This document shows positions 36,531 through 45,409 of a DNA stretch of 64,000 bases, piece after piece. The translations under genes and the position numbers were made by a program. Origin of the DNA: Asticcacaulis aquaticus (lineage in GTDB: Bacteria > Pseudomonadota > Alphaproteobacteria > Caulobacterales > Caulobacteraceae); the NCBI RefSeq assembly GCF_028550415.1, contig NZ_JAQQKX010000008.1, positions 62,001-126,000 on the forward strand, given 5' to 3'. The notes under the pieces were generated by a model that was given only the letters and a program-made list of their open reading frames with translations, did no database searches and was not told the DNA's origin. Numbering within the stretch: the first letter of the stretch is position 1; every line of letters starts with the position of its first letter.

Positions 36531-36989
36531 ATGAAACAGATACTGACCGCGCTCCTGCTCACCGCCGTTACCGCTGCATCGGCCAATGCCTATTGCGGCG
36601 GCACTCACGACAAGGCGTTTAACCAGACCGTCAAGCAGACGTTTAAGGCCATCAAGGCGCAGGATAGCGACACCCTGTTGCTGATCTTCAACCGCGACAG
36701 GGTGTCGATCGGGCCGGAACGGGTGTCGGTAGCCTATACGGATCTGCAAAAGCAGTTCGCCGACAAGAACGGTGACTATTACTGCGACATCTTCGTCTGT
36801 CAGGCGCAGCCGGGGCTGATGAACCGCCTGTTCAACGGCATCAGCGTGTCGAAATCGCTTTCCTATAATTTCGGCAAGGCCGAAGGCATCGTGCGCGTGA
36901 GCAACGGGTCCGTCGCTTCGGAAATCGAGCTGCGCTACAGCCTCAATGCCGCGTGCGAATGGCAACTGGATTCTTTGTATCATCGCTAA
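36531..36989 (+). CDS. Secreted hypothetical protein
   Basis: 152 residues with a signal peptide (MKQILTALLLTAVTAASANA). The mature part contains four cysteines (CGG near its start, YYCDIFVCQA and ACEW) and a pattern FNQTVKQTFKAIKAQDSDTLLLIFNRDRVSIG that could be an SnoaL/NTF2-like fold, a guess by eye only. No family claimed. It is divergent from ychF across a 121-bp gap, and the next gene, a serine hydrolase on the same strand, follows after 80 bases. Confidence 0.68.
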   Translation: MKQILTALLLTAVTAASANAYCGGTHDKAFNQTVKQTFKAIKAQDSDTLLLIFNRDRVSIGPERVSVAYTDLQKQFADKNGDYYCDIFVCQAQPGLMNRLFNGISVSKSLSYNFGKAEGIVRVSNGSVASEIELRYSLNAACEWQLDSLYHR

Positions 36990-37069
36990 GCATCATCTTT
37001 GATCTGGGCATTGGCAATCGTCGCGGAGATGGATAGGCTGGTCGCAAATGTAACCGCCTGAGGCTGCCC

Positions 37070-38641
37070 ATGACCCGCTTTAACCGTCGTTCCTTTTTTG
37101 CGCTCACCGGCGGGGCGGCGGCCCTGGCCACGACCCCGGCGTGGTCGCAGGAGGATGACAGCGCCAGGATCGACGCCATCGTCGAGCCGTTTTTGGCCAA
37201 ATTCGGTGTCCCGGGCGCAGCGGTGGCGATCATCCGCCCCGGTAAGCCCGACTATGTCAAAGGCTATGGCATCCGTACGCTTGGCAAGCCGGAAAAAGTC
37301 GATGTCCATACGCAATTTGGCGTGGCGTCCAACACCAAGGCCTTTACCACGGCGGCGCTGGCGCTTCTGGTCGAGGAAAAAAAGATCGGTTGGGATGAGC
37401 CGGTCGTCACCTATATTCCCGAATTCAAAATGTACGACGCGCGCCTGACGCCGCTGGTGACGGTGCGCGATCTGGTCAGCCATCGCGCCGGTCTGGGGCT
37501 GGGGCAGGGGGATTTGATGCTGTTTCCGGCCTCGGACCACAGCCGCGCCGACCAGTTGAAAGGCGTGCAGTTCCTCAAGCCCGCCTACGGGTTCCGGTCG
37601 GGTTTTGCTTATAACAACGTGATGTTCACCATCGCCGGCATCGTCATCGAGCGCGTGTCGGGGCAGAGCTACGAGGCGTTTGTCACGCAGCGCCTTCTCA
37701 AGCCGCTGGGCATGAAAGACGCCGTGATCGGCTGGCCCAATGTCAAATCTACCAATATGGTCGGGCGTCATGCGCGGCTGGGGCCACCGCTGCGCGGGAT
37801 CGGTAAGGTGAGCGTGGTGTTGCCGGAAGAGACGTCCGGATTTGCGCCAGCCGCCGGGCTGGTGACCAGTGTGACGGACATCCTGCCGTGGCTGCATACC
37901 CAGCTGAACAAGGGTAAGATGCCAAACGGTGAGCGCCTGTGGTCGGAGGCGTCGGCGAATGAAATGTGGAGGCCTGCCAATATCGCCGGATCGGGGGCGG
38001 GGCCGACGCCGGAAACGCCTTCGGCGGCGATGTTCCGCACCTATGGCCTCGGCTGGTTCGTGCAGGATTATCGGGGTTTGAGGCTGGTTTCGCATTCCGG
38101 CGGGCTGGTGGGGCAGGTGACGCAACACGCCCTGCTGCCGGAAAAGGGGATCGCGGTGGCCGTCTATACCAATACCGAAGACGGCATCAGCGGCACCCTC
38201 CGCAACGCGCTGCTGGACTATCTGATCGGTAAGCCGGGGTTCGACTGGATGACTTCGGCGGAGAACGGGCTGAAAAAGCGGGATGAAAAGGCTATCGCCG
38301 ATACGCCGAAGGTGGAGGCCGGTGGGCCGTCCCTGCCGCTCGCCGCCTATGCCGGGACCTATCGCGATCCGTGGTACGGCGATGTGGCGATCTCGGTGAT
38401 GGGTAAGGGCAAGACCGCGCACCTGATGATCGATTTTACGCGCACCGAACGGCTGAAAGGGGCCATGCAGGTTTTCGGACCGGATACATTCCTGACGCGG
38501 TTCCCCAAGGACTGGGGCGAAGACGCGGTCGTCACCTTCGAGGTGAAGGACGGCAAGGTGCTGGGTTTCAAGGCTAAGGCATGGTCGCCGCTGGCTGATT
38601 TCAGCTTCGACTATCAGGATCTGGATATGAAGAAGGTTTAA
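37070..38641 (+). CDS. Serine hydrolase of the beta-lactamase/DD-peptidase superfamily
   Basis: 523 residues with a twin-arginine-like leader (FNRRSFFALTGGAAALATTPAWSQ). Class C beta-lactamase/PBP4* fold: nucleophile Ser87 in SNTK (87-90), the second motif Tyr181-x-Asn in YNN (181-183), and HSGG at 342-345 in place of KTG. The C-terminal ~120 residues match a DUF3471-like beta domain. Such proteins are peptidases or esterases acting outside the cytoplasm. Its last four bases overlap the end of the glycosyltransferase gene on the other strand. Confidence 0.87.
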   Translation: MTRFNRRSFFALTGGAAALATTPAWSQEDDSARIDAIVEPFLAKFGVPGAAVAIIRPGKPDYVKGYGIRTLGKPEKVDVHTQFGVASNTKAFTTAALALLVEEKKIGWDEPVVTYIPEFKMYDARLTPLVTVRDLVSHRAGLGLGQGDLMLFPASDHSRADQLKGVQFLKPAYGFRSGFAYNNVMFTIAGIVIERVSGQSYEAFVTQRLLKPLGMKDAVIGWPNVKSTNMVGRHARLGPPLRGIGKVSVVLPEETSGFAPAAGLVTSVTDILPWLHTQLNKGKMPNGERLWSEASANEMWRPANIAGSGAGPTPETPSAAMFRTYGLGWFVQDYRGLRLVSHSGGLVGQVTQHALLPEKGIAVAVYTNTEDGISGTLRNALLDYLIGKPGFDWMTSAENGLKKRDEKAIADTPKVEAGGPSLPLAAYAGTYRDPWYGDVAISVMGKGKTAHLMIDFTRTERLKGAMQVFGPDTFLTRFPKDWGEDAVVTFEVKDGKVLGFKAKAWSPLADFSFDYQDLDMKKV

Positions 38642-39933
38642 GACGCGACGGGCACCCGTACGCTGGCCAGGATGCGTTCGGCGGCGCGGGCGGCACCGTC
38701 TTCCTTCGCCACCACCGTCGCAGCCTCGGCGGCCTTTTGGGCAAAGGACGGTTCGGTCAGCAGGCGGTCGAGCAGGCGCGTCGCCGAGGCCTTGGTCCAC
38801 TTGTCGAAGGTGATATCGAGACCGGCCCCCAGACGTTCGATGCGGCGGGCATTGTCGAACTGATCGCCGAAGACCGGGGTGATGATCTGCGGCCGCCCGG
38901 CGCGCAGGGCCTGGGCCGAGGAACCGATGCCGCCGTGATGGACATTGATCTTCGCGCGCGGCATGAGCAGCGAATGCGGGGCATAAGGTACGCAGAGGAT
39001 GTCCGGGCCGAAATCGTCGTTGAGCAGCGGGCTTTGGCCACCGACCAGCAGGACGGCGCGCTGACCCAGGGTCCGGGCGGCCTTGGCGGCGTCGCGATAA
39101 TAGGCCTCACCATCGTAAACGGCGGTCGAGCCGAGGCTGAAGACCAGCGGCGCGTCACCGGCGCTCAGGAAGGCCTCCAGTTGCGGCGGCAGTTCGCTGC
39201 GGCGGCCGTCCTCCGAATCGTAGAAGGGGAAGCCGACGATCTCGCTGTGCGGCGGGAAGTCCGGCGCGACATCGCCCATCAGCGGCGAATAGAGGCCCAG
39301 CGTCAGACGGTCGGAATGGACACCGCCCAGATTGACGTCCATATCGACGCCGTATTTCGTGTAGATGGCGCGGATAGGGGCCAGCGAACCCCACAGCTTC
39401 TTTTCGCCCAGCCAGAAGATGGCGCGATTATATTGGCGACCCAACTCCGTGCGCGGCGACAGCATCAGCGGTGCGGCCTTGAGCTTGGGCGGGTCGTAGA
39501 TCGACAACATGACGGCGGGTTGCAGGGCGACCGTTGCGAACGGGCACTGCTCCAGCAGCGCCGCCAGATGCGCCGTATAGGCATAGGACGACGACACCAC
39601 CAGATCGGCACCGTTGACCAGCGGGCGCAGTTCGCTCAGGCCCTGCTCGATATAGGGCGCGACCAGATGCTTGAGCATGAAGCCGTGATCCTGCGAGAAG
39701 TGGCGGATGATTTCCGCCGGGTCCTTGCCCAGATTCTCGCGGTAGGTATCCATGCTGGGGCCGCAGGCGCTGAACCGGATTCCGGCGGCTTCGACCTTGT
39801 CGCGGTAGTCGGGGTGCGAGACCAGAACGACGTCCGCGCCGCGCTGGGTCAGCGCCAGAGCCAGGGCCATGAACGGGTGCAGGTCCCCAAGGGAACCGAA
39901 GGTCGACAATACGATTTTAGGCGCAACCGGCAT
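38638..39933 (-). CDS. Glycosyltransferase, UGT/MGT type (GT-B fold)
   Basis: 431 residues from the ATG at 39933; a TTG two codons upstream is also possible. The N-terminus STFGSLGDLHPFMALA is typical of family 1 nucleotide-sugar transferases, and the C-terminal half has the UGT-like signature HHGGIGSSAQALRAGRPQIITPVFGDQFDNARRI. Related bacterial enzymes glycosylate lipids or small natural products; the substrate is unknown. It is three to ten bases upstream-facing of pth in the same direction, so it may be read from the pth transcript. Confidence 0.85.
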   Translation of the reverse strand: MPVAPKIVLSTFGSLGDLHPFMALALALTQRGADVVLVSHPDYRDKVEAAGIRFSACGPSMDTYRENLGKDPAEIIRHFSQDHGFMLKHLVAPYIEQGLSELRPLVNGADLVVSSSYAYTAHLAALLEQCPFATVALQPAVMLSIYDPPKLKAAPLMLSPRTELGRQYNRAIFWLGEKKLWGSLAPIRAIYTKYGVDMDVNLGGVHSDRLTLGLYSPLMGDVAPDFPPHSEIVGFPFYDSEDGRRSELPPQLEAFLSAGDAPLVFSLGSTAVYDGEAYYRDAAKAARTLGQRAVLLVGGQSPLLNDDFGPDILCVPYAPHSLLMPRAKINVHHGGIGSSAQALRAGRPQIITPVFGDQFDNARRIERLGAGLDITFDKWTKASATRLLDRLLTEPSFAQKAAEAATVVAKEDGAARAAERILASVRVPVAS

Positions 39934-39942
39934 CGTCAATAC

Positions 39943-40551
39943 CTACTCGGCAATCTTCTTGGGATCGAACTTCGGCGCCGGGCTGAGGCGCATGACTTCG
40001 GTCATATATTTCTCGGCTTCGCCCATCAGCGCAAGCGGCAGAGCCTTGACGCAGGCATCGCACAGGCGATCGACCCAGTCTTCGGCCTTATAAAAATCGG
40101 AAAGCACCCAACTATGTACCAATTCTTTTTGCCCCGGATGGCCAATCCCCATTCGCCCGCGAATGAAGTTGGGTCCCAAATGCCCCATAATGGATCGTAA
40201 ACCATTATGCCCCGCATGACCACCACCCATTTTAAGGCGGAATCGTCCGGGCGCAAGGTCCAGTTCATCATGAAAAACAAGGATATGGTCGGGCTTGACC
40301 TTATAGAAGGACGCCGCTTCGAGGACCGAATTGCCCGACAGGTTCATGAAGGTCTGAGGCTTCATGGTTAAGATCTTGACCGGGCCCTTGGGTGTGTCGA
40401 CCGTGCCTTCGGACACCTCGGCCTGGAATTTCTTGCGCGTGGGGCCGAACGCACCCGATTCGACCAGACGGTCGATGAACATGAAGCCGATATTGTGGCG
40501 GTTCTTCGCATATTGTGCGCCCGGATTGCCGAGACCGACGACGAGAAACAC
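39943..40551 (-). CDS. pth: Peptidyl-tRNA hydrolase
   Basis: Frees tRNA from stalled peptidyl-tRNA. 202 residues with the N-terminal VGLGNPGAQYAKNRHNIGFMFID, the catalytic His in RHNIGF, and the conserved VFHDELDLAPGRFRLKMGGGHAGHNGLRS. It lies 200 bases downstream of rplY on the same strand, the usual rplY-pth order, with the rplY terminator in between. Confidence 0.97.
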   Translation of the reverse strand: MFLVVGLGNPGAQYAKNRHNIGFMFIDRLVESGAFGPTRKKFQAEVSEGTVDTPKGPVKILTMKPQTFMNLSGNSVLEAASFYKVKPDHILVFHDELDLAPGRFRLKMGGGHAGHNGLRSIMGHLGPNFIRGRMGIGHPGQKELVHSWVLSDFYKAEDWVDRLCDACVKALPLALMGEAEKYMTEVMRLSPAPKFDPKKIAE

Positions 40552-40693
40552 TGGTGGCTCCGTGAAAATCAGAGATCCTGCCTGTACCCGAATTAAGGCG
40601 GGAATCAGAGCATGAGGCGCGATCTAATCAAAAAAATGGCCGAACGGACATGTGAAAACGGGGTATGAGCGGCAGAAATCCATAAATTCGCAC

Positions 40694-40733
40694 AGAAAAA
40701 AGCCCTGTCCTTACGGAAAGGACAGGGCTTTTT
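40694..40733 (-). terminator. Terminator of rplY
   Basis: The stem AGCCCTGTCC/GGACAGGGCT with a 9-nt loop and T runs on both sides; on the minus strand it is 19 bases past the rplY stop. Confidence 0.88.
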
Positions 40734-40751
40734 GCATTCGCAAAGAACCGA

Positions 40752-41345
40752 TTAGGCTTCGGCCGAAGCTTCTTCGCTCTGGCTGGCGCCCGAGGCGGTG
40801 ATCGAAGCGATCACGACGTCCTTGCCCTGAACGGCGGTGACGTCCGACGGCAGGCTCAGGTCGCCGACGTGGACCGAGGCACCGATTTCCAGACCCGACA
40901 GGTCGATCACGACGTCTTCCGGGATGTGGTCGGCGGGCACCGAGATTTCCAGCTCGTGGAAGGCAACCGTCAGGGCGCCGCCCTTCTTGAGGCCCGGCGA
41001 GGCTTCGTGGTTCTTGAAGTGGACCGGCACGTTGATCTTGATCGACTGGTGCTCATCGACGCGGTACAGGTCGAAGTGCAGAGGCACGTCGGTGACCGGG
41101 TGGAAGTCGATGGCCTTGGCGATGACCTTCTGGGTCTCTTCGCCGTACTTCAGCGTGACCAGGTGACCGGCCAGCTTGCCCGTATAGAGGGCCTTCTTGA
41201 ACGCGTTCAGGCTAACGGCGATCGGCACGGGGGCCTTGTCGCCGCCGTACAGGATGCCGGGCACCTTGCCTTCATTGCGGGCAGCACGCGCGCCACCGGT
41301 ACCGGTGCGCTCACGAACTTCAACGTCTAAAACGATCTCGGCCAT
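40752..41345 (-). CDS. rplY: 50S ribosomal protein L25/general stress protein Ctc
   Basis: Binds 5S rRNA in the large subunit. 197 residues from the ATG at 41345: an N-terminal L25 domain (EIVLDVEVRERTGTGGARAARNEGKVPGILYGG) and a C-terminal TL5/Ctc-type beta domain (HIPEDVVIDLSGLEIGASVHVGDL). It has the longer two-domain form usual in alphaproteobacteria. Followed by its own terminator before pth. Confidence 0.94.
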   Translation of the reverse strand: MAEIVLDVEVRERTGTGGARAARNEGKVPGILYGGDKAPVPIAVSLNAFKKALYTGKLAGHLVTLKYGEETQKVIAKAIDFHPVTDVPLHFDLYRVDEHQSIKINVPVHFKNHEASPGLKKGGALTVAFHELEISVPADHIPEDVVIDLSGLEIGASVHVGDLSLPSDVTAVQGKDVVIASITASGASQSEEASAEA

Positions 41346-41565
41346 CAGCCAGTTCCTCAAACAATATAGCGCCGCGAAACACATGCCCCGCCCTGTGATC
41401 CTCCGGGATTGGAGGTGCGGGCAAACGCAATTATCGCGGCGTGGGTAACCCCGAAAATCTCAAGAGGCGCGTAGATACACGCTAAAGCCTGAATAGGCAA
41501 CCGTCGAAAACGGGGAATTTCGCGGTTTTTTCGCCGTCATTTGGCATCATTCGGGCCAAAAAGCC

Positions 41566-41610
41566 AAAAAATCCCTCAGGGCGTTTCATGGGCCGTCCTG
41601 AGGGATTTTC
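41566..41610 (-). terminator. Terminator of the 41645-42934 lipoprotein gene
   Basis: The stem AATCCCTCAGG/CCTGAGGGATT with a 16-nt loop, followed on the minus strand by TTTTTTGG. It lies 35 bases past the lipoprotein stop codon. Confidence 0.82.
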
Positions 41611-41644
41611 AAGCTTTACTGAGATGTGAGCCCCGAGGGGGCGC

Positions 41645-42934
41645 TTAGCTCTTTTTCTTGGCGGGGGCCTTGGCCGGAGTCTTGGTGGCGGTTTTCGTGC
41701 TGGCCTTGGCCGAGGTCTTCTTGACCGGGGGCGGCGTGATGTACGGCTTGGCATTGACGTACTTCATCTGCTCGGTACCGTCGGCATTATAGGCCACCTG
41801 ACGCTTGGGCGTAAGGTCCAGCGCATTGGACGACAGTTCGCCGATGCAGTTGCCGGTATCCATCAGAATATGCTGACCGATGCAGAAGACGTCGTCGAAA
41901 TGGAAGCGCGACGCCGCCAGACACTGGTTCAGCATCAGTTTCGATTCGCCGAGGCAGCGCGGGCTGGCGCCGTCGTTCAGCATGGCGGTGACGGCCTCTT
42001 CGTTGGCGCCGGTGCCTTCGCCGAGGATCGAGATGGCGGCGATGGCCAAAGCGCGGTTGACGCCGGGCGTATAGGGCTGGTTGAACAGGGTTTCACGATC
42101 GAAATTGGCGGGCATGATCGCCTTTTCGTCGAGCGTCAGGCCCGCACCCGATGACGCCCCCTGCGCAGAGCTGGCGTCGCTGGACGGGACGACATTGACC
42201 CCGATGGCGGTTTCGCCGGTCGCACCGCCGGTCGAGGCCTTGGTGATCAGGCCTTCACCGGTCAGGGCCGCGACCAGAAGACGCGAGCTTTCGTCGCTGA
42301 CCACGCCGCGCGTCGTCGTGGACGACATCTTGGTCGCGGTCAGGCGGGCGGCGGGATCGGTGACGACGCCCTTCGACCAGGCCTGCTTCTGGATCGTATA
42401 GGCGTTCTGCTTCACGGCCGAGCCGCGGGCATAGAGCATTTCGCCATCGGACGAGAGGGCGAGGATCACGCGGCGGGCAGCGATATTGGCGCCGGGAATG
42501 GTGGCGGCGTAGGCCGGATTGGCGAGGATCTTGTTGACCAGATCGCGGCGGGCGGTCTCATCGGCGGCATAGCCGCGCAACTGCGAGCGGAAGGCCGGTT
42601 CCTGCATGGCGACGATGGCGGCATAGGCGATGGCGCCACGACCCAGTTGCTTGGGCTCATAAGAGGCCCCCTGTTGCAGCTTGGTCTGAACCATGGCGCC
42701 GTCGGCGAAATCCGTACCCATTTTGCGCGCGCTGTCGATATAGGCGACATAGATCGAGGCCGCATCGGAGATGCCCGGAGCCAGCGAGACCGGCGGGCCG
42801 GCGGGGGCGGGCGGTGGCGGAGCGGGCGGCGGTGGGGGCGCTTCGGTCTGACAGGCGGCCAGACTCAGGGCCATGATCGAGGCGGTAAAGGTCATCAGCC
42901 ACGGCTTGAGGGCGGCTTTCGGTTTAGCGGTCAT
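41645..42934 (-). CDS. Proline-rich lipoprotein with Lys/Ala-rich tail
   Basis: 429 residues from the ATG at 42934. A lipoprotein signal (MALSLAAC, about residues 21-28) is followed by a Pro-rich linker (PPPPPAPPPPAPAGPP), a mainly helical central part, a region with four cysteines (SPRCLGESKLMLNQCLAA, VFCIGQHI and TGNCIGE), and a highly basic tail of Ala-Lys-Thr-Pro repeats (KASTKTATKTPAKAPAKKK). Probably anchored in the outer membrane; the tail could bind polyanions such as peptidoglycan-linked polymers or DNA (inference). A CtrA-like box lies at 43249-43263 upstream. No family recognised. Confidence 0.8.
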   Translation of the reverse strand: MTAKPKAALKPWLMTFTASIMALSLAACQTEAPPPPPAPPPPAPAGPPVSLAPGISDAASIYVAYIDSARKMGTDFADGAMVQTKLQQGASYEPKQLGRGAIAYAAIVAMQEPAFRSQLRGYAADETARRDLVNKILANPAYAATIPGANIAARRVILALSSDGEMLYARGSAVKQNAYTIQKQAWSKGVVTDPAARLTATKMSSTTTRGVVSDESSRLLVAALTGEGLITKASTGGATGETAIGVNVVPSSDASSAQGASSGAGLTLDEKAIMPANFDRETLFNQPYTPGVNRALAIAAISILGEGTGANEEAVTAMLNDGASPRCLGESKLMLNQCLAASRFHFDDVFCIGQHILMDTGNCIGELSSNALDLTPKRQVAYNADGTEQMKYVNAKPYITPPPVKKTSAKASTKTATKTPAKAPAKKKS

Positions 42935-43248
42935 ACTCTGTGTACTCCTCAAGCTGTCGAAGCTTATATGGTCGCGTCGCAATGGGATGTGGAGGCCGCG
43001 CTCTGAAAGCGCATAAGGCATCCATAAAAATATCGTATGGCAATGGTGTGAACCAAACCCCGTCCGGAGGGCATGATAACCGCAAACCGGACCTTCACAA
43101 GGCCGTTTGTCCAAATTCACCTTACGCTAGAAATCCCCATAAAAGCGCCAAAAATATGGCTTTTTTCATGAGGAGGCTGCGTGAGTCGGGGGAATGTGGA
43201 AATAACATCTTCGTGATATCGGGCGGCGTTTTAGCCTGCCGAAGAGGG

Positions 43249-43263
43249 TTAAATTAACCTTAA
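43249..43263. promoter_or_regulatory. CtrA-like box upstream of the lipoprotein gene
   Basis: On the minus strand TTAA-GGTTAAT-TTAAC, a full match to TTAA-N7-TTAAC. It is 315 bases upstream of the lipoprotein start codon. The prs terminator lies between it and prs, so the lipoprotein gene is the likely target. The remainder of 42935-43248 shows no supported gene. Confidence 0.5.
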
Positions 43264-43270
43264 AAACAAA

Positions 43271-43300
43271 TAAAAAAGACGCCCTTTTCAGGGCGTCTTC
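43271..43300 (-). terminator. Terminator of prs
   Basis: The stem AAGACGCCC-ttttca-GGGCGTCTT followed on the minus strand by TTTTTTATTTG. It lies beyond the duplicated prs tail. Confidence 0.85.
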
Positions 43301-43336
43301 ATAGGTCAATGATTGCGCGCTCAAAGGCGCTTCACA

Positions 43337-43382
43337 TCAATCGAACAGCTTCGACACGGACTCTTCGTTGGCGATGCGGCGG
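43337..43382 (-). pseudogene. Second copy of the prs 3' end (14 codons plus stop)
   Basis: On the minus strand it encodes [14 protein letters not shown] and a TGA stop, the same 14 residues that end prs (43411-43455). 39 of 46 bases match; every difference within sense codons is synonymous. A remnant of a second prs 3' end. Confidence 0.85.
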
Positions 43383-43410
43383 CCAAAACGTTTGAGAAAG
43401 CGATCCGCCG

Positions 43411-44346
43411 CTAATCGAAAAGTTTGGATACGGACTCTTCATTGGCGATGCGGCGGATCGCTTCGCCGATCAGGGGCGCGACGCCGACGATGCGAATCTT
43501 GGGGTGGTTGCGGATGTTTTCCGGCACCTCGATCGAGTCGGTGATGACCAGTTCCTTGAGCACCGAGCCTGCCACGCGGTTGATGGCTTCGCCCGAGAGG
43601 ACGCCGTGGCTGATATAGGCCGACACTGACTTCGCGCCGCGATCGATCAGGGCCTTGGCGGCGTTGACCAGCGTGCCGCCGGAATCGACGATATCGTCGA
43701 ACAGGATGCAGTCGCGGTCGGTGACGTCGCCGATGATGTTCATCACTTCGGATTCACCGGCGCGCGGGCGGCGCTTGTCGACGATAGCCAGGTCGCCGCC
43801 GAGGCGGTCGGCCAGGGCCCGGGCGCGAACCACGCCGCCGACGTCGGGCGACACGACCATGATCTGACGCGCATTGTCGTAATGGTCCTTGATATCGCGG
43901 GCCATAAACGGGATGGCGACCAGATTGTCGGTCGGGATGTCGAAGAAGCCCTGAATCTGACCGGCATGCAGGTCCATGGTCAGGACGCGGTGGGCGCCGG
44001 CGCGGGTGATCAGGTTGGCGACCAGCTTGGCCGAGATCGGGGTGCGGCCGCCGGTCTTGCGGTCCTGACGGGCATAGCCGAAATAGGGGATGACGGCGGT
44101 GATGCGCTTGGCCGAGGCGCGGGTGAGCGCGTCGATGCAGATCAGCAGTTCCATCAGGTTGTCGTTGGCGGGATAGCTGGTCGACTGAATGACGAAGACG
44201 TCCTCGCCGCGCACGTTTTCGTCGATGGTGACGAAGATTTCCTTGTCGGCAAAGCGCTCGATGCGGGCTTTGGTCAGGGGCACGTCGAGATAATTGCCAA
44301 TGGCCTGAGCGAGAAGGCGATTGGAGTTTGCGGACAGCAATTTCAT
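43411..44346 (-). CDS. prs: Ribose-phosphate pyrophosphokinase
   Basis: Makes PRPP from ribose 5-phosphate and ATP for nucleotide, histidine and tryptophan synthesis. 311 residues with the class I pattern: the flexible loop [21 protein letters not shown], the PRPP-binding signature [22 protein letters not shown] and the regulatory [19 protein letters not shown] second copy of its last 14 codons lies 29 bases downstream of its stop (43337-43382). Confidence 0.97.
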   Translation of the reverse strand: MKLLSANSNRLLAQAIGNYLDVPLTKARIERFADKEIFVTIDENVRGEDVFVIQSTSYPANDNLMELLICIDALTRASAKRITAVIPYFGYARQDRKTGGRTPISAKLVANLITRAGAHRVLTMDLHAGQIQGFFDIPTDNLVAIPFMARDIKDHYDNARQIMVVSPDVGGVVRARALADRLGGDLAIVDKRRPRAGESEVMNIIGDVTDRDCILFDDIVDSGGTLVNAAKALIDRGAKSVSAYISHGVLSGEAINRVAGSVLKELVITDSIEVPENIRNHPKIRIVGVAPLIGEAIRRIANEESVSKLFD

Positions 44347-44469
44347 GGGGAACCTGTGTGGGCGGCAGGGGAAAAGACATGAGGCGTCTTAATTTGCGGC
44401 GCTTTTAACAGGTGCGGCCTCAGGGGCAACCCCGATTCGTCGTAAATTCGTAAAAAAGGCCGGACGGCG

Positions 44470-45249
44470 TTATGGGCGCAACATGATGGCGCTGATAAGG
44501 CGACCGTAATCCGGTTCCTGCCGCAGGAATCCGCGGCGGTTGGAATGGAACAGGGCCTCTTCGGCGCAGGTGTCGTGGCCGGTCGCCGCGATCTGCGTCA
44601 GGCCAAGGCGCTTCAGTCGCATCAGGCAAAAGCCGGGCAGGTCGAACCAGCGTTTGTCGGCGGTCTTGCCGGCAATGAAGAAGGCGGTGCTGTCGGGGTC
44701 CTGCGCGCGGAAGGTCTCTTCGTAGTCGGCGGAAACTTCGTAAGAGGCCTGCGCGATGCACGGGCCGACGACGACGCGCAGGTGTCTGGGGTCTGCGCCC
44801 CTGGCGAGCAGGGCGTCAAATTCGGCTTCGATCATGCCGCCGAGTGCGCCTTTCCAGCCCGCGTGGCAGGCACCGATGACACTATTGACCGGATCGGCCC
44901 ATAGCAGCGGTGCGCAATCGGCGGACAGGGCGCCGATGACGAGGCCGGGTGTGGTGGTAACCAGGCCGTCGGCTTCGGGGCGTGTATCGTCGGGCCACGG
45001 TCCGTCGACGGTGACGGCGATCTTCGAATGGACCTGATAGCAATTGAGCAGACGGTCTTCGGGTTGGTCGAAGGCCGCGGCGACGCGACGGCGGTTCTCG
45101 AAGATGTTCTCGCGCGTGTCTTTCGAGCCCTGCCCGACGTTCAGCGACTCGTAGGGGAAGGGCGACACCCCGCCGTGCCGGGTGAAGAAGCCGTGCTGGA
45201 TCGTGGGCAGGTCAAGCAGAGGGTGCAGAAGGCGCGGGGGGAGGGACAT
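44470..45249 (-). CDS. pgeF: Multicopper polyphenol oxidase-like YfiH/PgeF protein
   Basis: A laccase-domain (DUF152) protein of 259 residues from the ATG at 45249. Family motifs: QHGFFTRHGGVS, the metal-binding ALSADCAPLLWADP and IGACHAGWKGALGG, and CIAQASYEV. Members of this family act as purine nucleoside phosphorylases (FAMIN-like) or as peptidoglycan editing factors. It sits downstream of lgt and midA, an order widely kept in alphaproteobacteria. Upstream reading runs into repeat A, hence the shorter start. Confidence 0.93.
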   Translation of the reverse strand: MSLPPRLLHPLLDLPTIQHGFFTRHGGVSPFPYESLNVGQGSKDTRENIFENRRRVAAAFDQPEDRLLNCYQVHSKIAVTVDGPWPDDTRPEADGLVTTTPGLVIGALSADCAPLLWADPVNSVIGACHAGWKGALGGMIEAEFDALLARGADPRHLRVVVGPCIAQASYEVSADYEETFRAQDPDSTAFFIAGKTADKRWFDLPGFCLMRLKRLGLTQIAATGHDTCAEEALFHSNRRGFLRQEPDYGRLISAIMLRP

Positions 45250-45265
45250 AGGAACTCGTTGGTTA

Positions 45266-45335
45266 GGCCCCCACCACCGCATCTCTTTGCTTCGCAAATT
45301 CGTGCGGTCCCCCTCCCCAGCAAGCTGGGGAGGTA
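45266..45335. repeat. Dispersed palindromic repeat, family A (copy 3)
   Basis: GCCCCCACCACC ... CATCTC, then TTCGTGCGGTCCCC and CTCCCCAGCAAGCTGGGGAG. It lies in the leader of pgeF, between it and midA. Confidence 0.7.
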
Positions 45336-45352
45336 AAGAATGGGTGCGTTTT

Positions 45353-45405
45353 CATCCTCCCCTGCGATAGCGGGGGAGGTGTCAGCGTAGCTGACGGAGG
45401 GGGCA
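45353..45405. repeat. Family C repeat (half element)
   Basis: CATCCTCCCCTGC ... GCGGGGGAGGTG, then GACGGAGGGGGCAAAATC. It matches the left half of the element at 57845-57988 and lies just past the midA stop. Confidence 0.65.
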
Positions 45406-45409
45406 AAAT

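Noticed and set aside
36986-38800. Antisense frame over the serine hydrolase gene
   Set aside because: The serine hydrolase has all catalytic motifs and a leader peptide; the antisense frame has none.
42940-43257. 105-codon plus-strand frame upstream of the lipoprotein gene
   Set aside because: No ribosome site, start in the promoter region of the minus-strand gene, and a composition unlike nearby proteins.
43337-43382. The second prs tail as a separate small gene
   Set aside because: It has no start codon of its own and only repeats the last 14 residues of prs; treated as a remnant.
45250-45297. Longer pgeF start
   Set aside because: The extra residues are read from repeat A and are not conserved in the family.
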